DNA of 7,128 nt from Polaromonas sp. (GTDB lineage Bacteria; Pseudomonadota; Gammaproteobacteria; Burkholderiales; Burkholderiaceae_C), in the NCBI GenBank assembly GCA_026786065.1, contig JAJAYS010000156.1:1-7128 (forward strand), in the 5' to 3' direction. Positions 5,800 to 7,128 of this stretch are shown piece after piece (positions within the stretch are counted from its first letter, which is position 1; every line of letters starts with the position of its first letter). The notes under the pieces were generated by a model, which had not been told where the DNA came from, did not search any database, and was given only the letters and a program-made list of their open reading frames with translations. Position numbers and translations under genes: made by a program.

Positions 5800-5961
5800 G
5801 GACCCACTGCATAAACCATGGGGGTCTGCGGCGCCCGGCTCGGGACGGGCGGCAAGGCGCCGTTTTTCAGCCAATAGCCGCGCGAAGGGCTAAGAAAAGC
5901 AACGCAGCAGACCGACCGAGTCCGGCCGATCGCGGGCCGCAAAGGGTTATGCAGTGAGTCC
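5800..5961. repeat. MITE-like repeat, copy 2
   Basis: Second copy of the element at 19-179, same orientation, about 162 bp. The ends are GGACCCACTGCATAAACC on the left and, reverse complemented, GGACTCACTGCATAACCC on the right: 16 of 18 positions agree. The flanks are TTAG (5796-5799) and TTAA (5962-5965), or a clean 3-bp TTA if the boundary is moved one base on the left. Both fit a YTAR-type target. The copy sits in the scoA-P450 divergent gap, 102 bp upstream of scoA and 110 bp upstream of the P450 start, so it may displace or supply promoter elements. No internal gene is present. Confidence 0.8.
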
Positions 5962-6061
5962 TTAAGCGCACAGCCTGCGTCCGGTGAGGCGTCGTCCGCA
6001 GGCGCAGGCATCGGTGTAAGCTGGGGCTCAGCGCCGAAAAGCGGCACATAAAAAGATGTCA

Positions 6062-6066
6062 GGGAG
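6062..6066 (+). promoter_or_regulatory. Ribosome binding site of the P450 gene
   Basis: GGGAG, five bases before the ATG at 6072. It supports that start. Confidence 0.65.
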
Positions 6067-6071
6067 AAAAC

Positions 6072-7128
6072 ATGACCCCCCGCAGCGAAGCCGGTCCGGC
6101 TCAGGGCACGCCCCCGGTGTTGCGCCGGTTCGAGCAGCTGCCCGGCCCGCGCGGCCTGCCGTTCTTTGGCAACGCGCTGCAAATCGACGCCCCCCGCTTT
6201 CACCAACAACTCGAAGCCTGGTGCCGCGAGTTCGGCCCGCTCTACAAGCTGCGCATCGGCAAGCGCAAGATTCTTGCGGTAGGCGACCACCAACTGGTTG
6301 CGGCGGTCTTGCGCGATCGTCCCGTTGCCCTGCGCCGCACTGCGCGGCTTGAAGAAATCTGGCTGGAACTGGGCTTTCCGCCCGGCGTGTTCGTCTCCAA
6401 GGGCGAGGCTTGGCAACGCCAGCGGCGCATGGTCATGGCCAGTTTTGATCCGACTCGCGTCAAGGCTTATTTCCCGGCCATGCAGCAGGTGGCCGAGCGG
6501 CTGATCGGGCGCTGGCAGCGCGCCGCGCTGGCGCAAACCGACATCGACCTGCAGGCCGACCTGATGCGCTACACGGTGGACACCATCGCTGGCCTGGCCT
6601 TCGGTGCCGAGGTGAACACGCTGGAAAGCGATGGGCACATCATCCAGCAGCATCTGGACAAGATATTCCCGGCGCTGTCCAGGCGCATCCTGGCACCGGT
6701 TGCGCTGTGGCGCATCGTGCGTTCACCCGCCGACCGCAAATTGCAGCGCAGCATCGTCGAGGTGACGCACGCGGTGGCCGGCTTCGTCGAGCAGGCCAGG
6801 ACCCGGCTGGAGGCCGCGCCCTGGCTGCGCGAGCGGCCCGAAAACCTGCTCGAAGCGATGATCGTTGCCGCAGACCTGCCCGGCAGCGGCATTGACGACG
6901 CCCAGGTGGCCGGCAACGTGCTGACGATGCTGCTGGCCGGCGAAGACACCACCGCGAACACGCTGGCCTGGTTAGTTCAGCTGCTCTGGCTCAACCCCGT
7001 CGCTCTGGCTCAACCCCGTCGCCCTGGCCCGGGCCCAGGACGAGGTGCGCCGCGTCGTTGCCGACCCAGCGCGGCCGACCTTCGACGAAATCGCGCGGCT
7101 GGACTACCTCGAAGCCTGCGCCCACGAG
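6072..7128 (+). pseudogene. Cytochrome P450, frameshifted and cut by the window end
   Basis: The first 311 or so codons are a clean cytochrome P450, a haem monooxygenase that hydroxylates an organic substrate with O2 and electrons from a redox partner. Seen in order: the proline-rich start LPGPRGLPFFGN; the C-helix WQRQR (W114, R118), which contacts haem in this family; and the I-helix oxygen-activation motif AGEDTT at residues 289-294. A 19-bp tandem duplication (6984-7021) then shifts the frame by +1. The original frame stays open to the window edge but becomes Arg/Pro-rich and loses P450 character. Removing one copy restores NPVALARAQDEVRRVVADP and, later, FDEIARLDYLEACAHE, where the K-helix ExxR is expected next. 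The haem-binding Cys region lies beyond the window. The gene is inactive as written unless the duplication is an assembly or base-calling error. The substrate cannot be told. Confidence 0.85.
6984..7021 (+). repeat. 19-bp exact tandem duplication inside the P450 gene
   Basis: CTCTGGCTCAACCCCGTCG occurs twice with no gap, at 6984-7002 and 7003-7021. Nineteen is not a multiple of three, so the second copy shifts the downstream frame. One copy alone gives a continuous P450 reading. Confidence 0.95.

Noticed and set aside
5796..6653. 285-aa minus-strand frame across the P450 start and repeat copy 2
   Set aside because: It crosses a non-coding repeat and the opposite strand of a clear P450 coding region, so it is a GC-driven shadow.
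1..7128. A previously undescribed multi-gene system
   Set aside because: The intact genes belong to ordinary families with unrelated roles, and the remaining DNA is explained by repeats, an IS relic and small ORFs; there is no clustered set of unknown genes.

Overview
The window looks like high-GC chromosomal DNA of a betaproteobacterium, most likely Burkholderiales and close to Comamonadaceae (Polaromonas/Rhodoferax-like). This is inferred from the protein sequences and codon use; no search was possible. It holds ordinary housekeeping and metabolic genes separated by mobile-element debris. I do not see a defence island, CRISPR array, RNA gene or biosynthetic cluster.

Layout, left to right. 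(1) A ~161-bp MITE-like repeat (copy 1, 19-179) whose right end runs into the 3' end of an rsuA-type 16S rRNA pseudouridine synthase gene (minus, 165-929) and supplies its stop codon. (2) A divergent gene for a membrane-anchored phospholipase D/cardiolipin synthase-family protein with two HKD motifs (plus, 1085-2368). (3) About 1.2 kb of decayed DNA: an unassigned stretch (2369-2638), a remnant of an IS21-family insertion sequence in which the start of istA is joined to an internal piece of istB (2639-3040), and a possible small exported protein gene (3259-3507). (4) A 170-aa exported protein of unknown function (minus, 3556-4068). (5) A two-gene minus-strand operon for a 3-oxoacid CoA-transferase: subunit A (4990-5697), then subunit B (4286-4924). 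(6) A second MITE-like copy (5800-5961) between subunit A and a divergent cytochrome P450 gene. (7) The P450 gene (plus, from 6072), which runs off the window and is frameshifted by an exact 19-bp tandem duplication just after the oxygen-binding I-helix motif.

Functionally, the CoA-transferase pair activates or degrades 3-oxoacids (acetoacetate type) using succinyl-CoA. The divergent P450 could belong to the same catabolic context, but that is only an inference from position. The most useful observations are the P450 duplication frameshift, the two same-orientation MITE-like copies flanked by YTAR-like tetranucleotides, and the repeat end serving as the tail and stop codon of rsuA.
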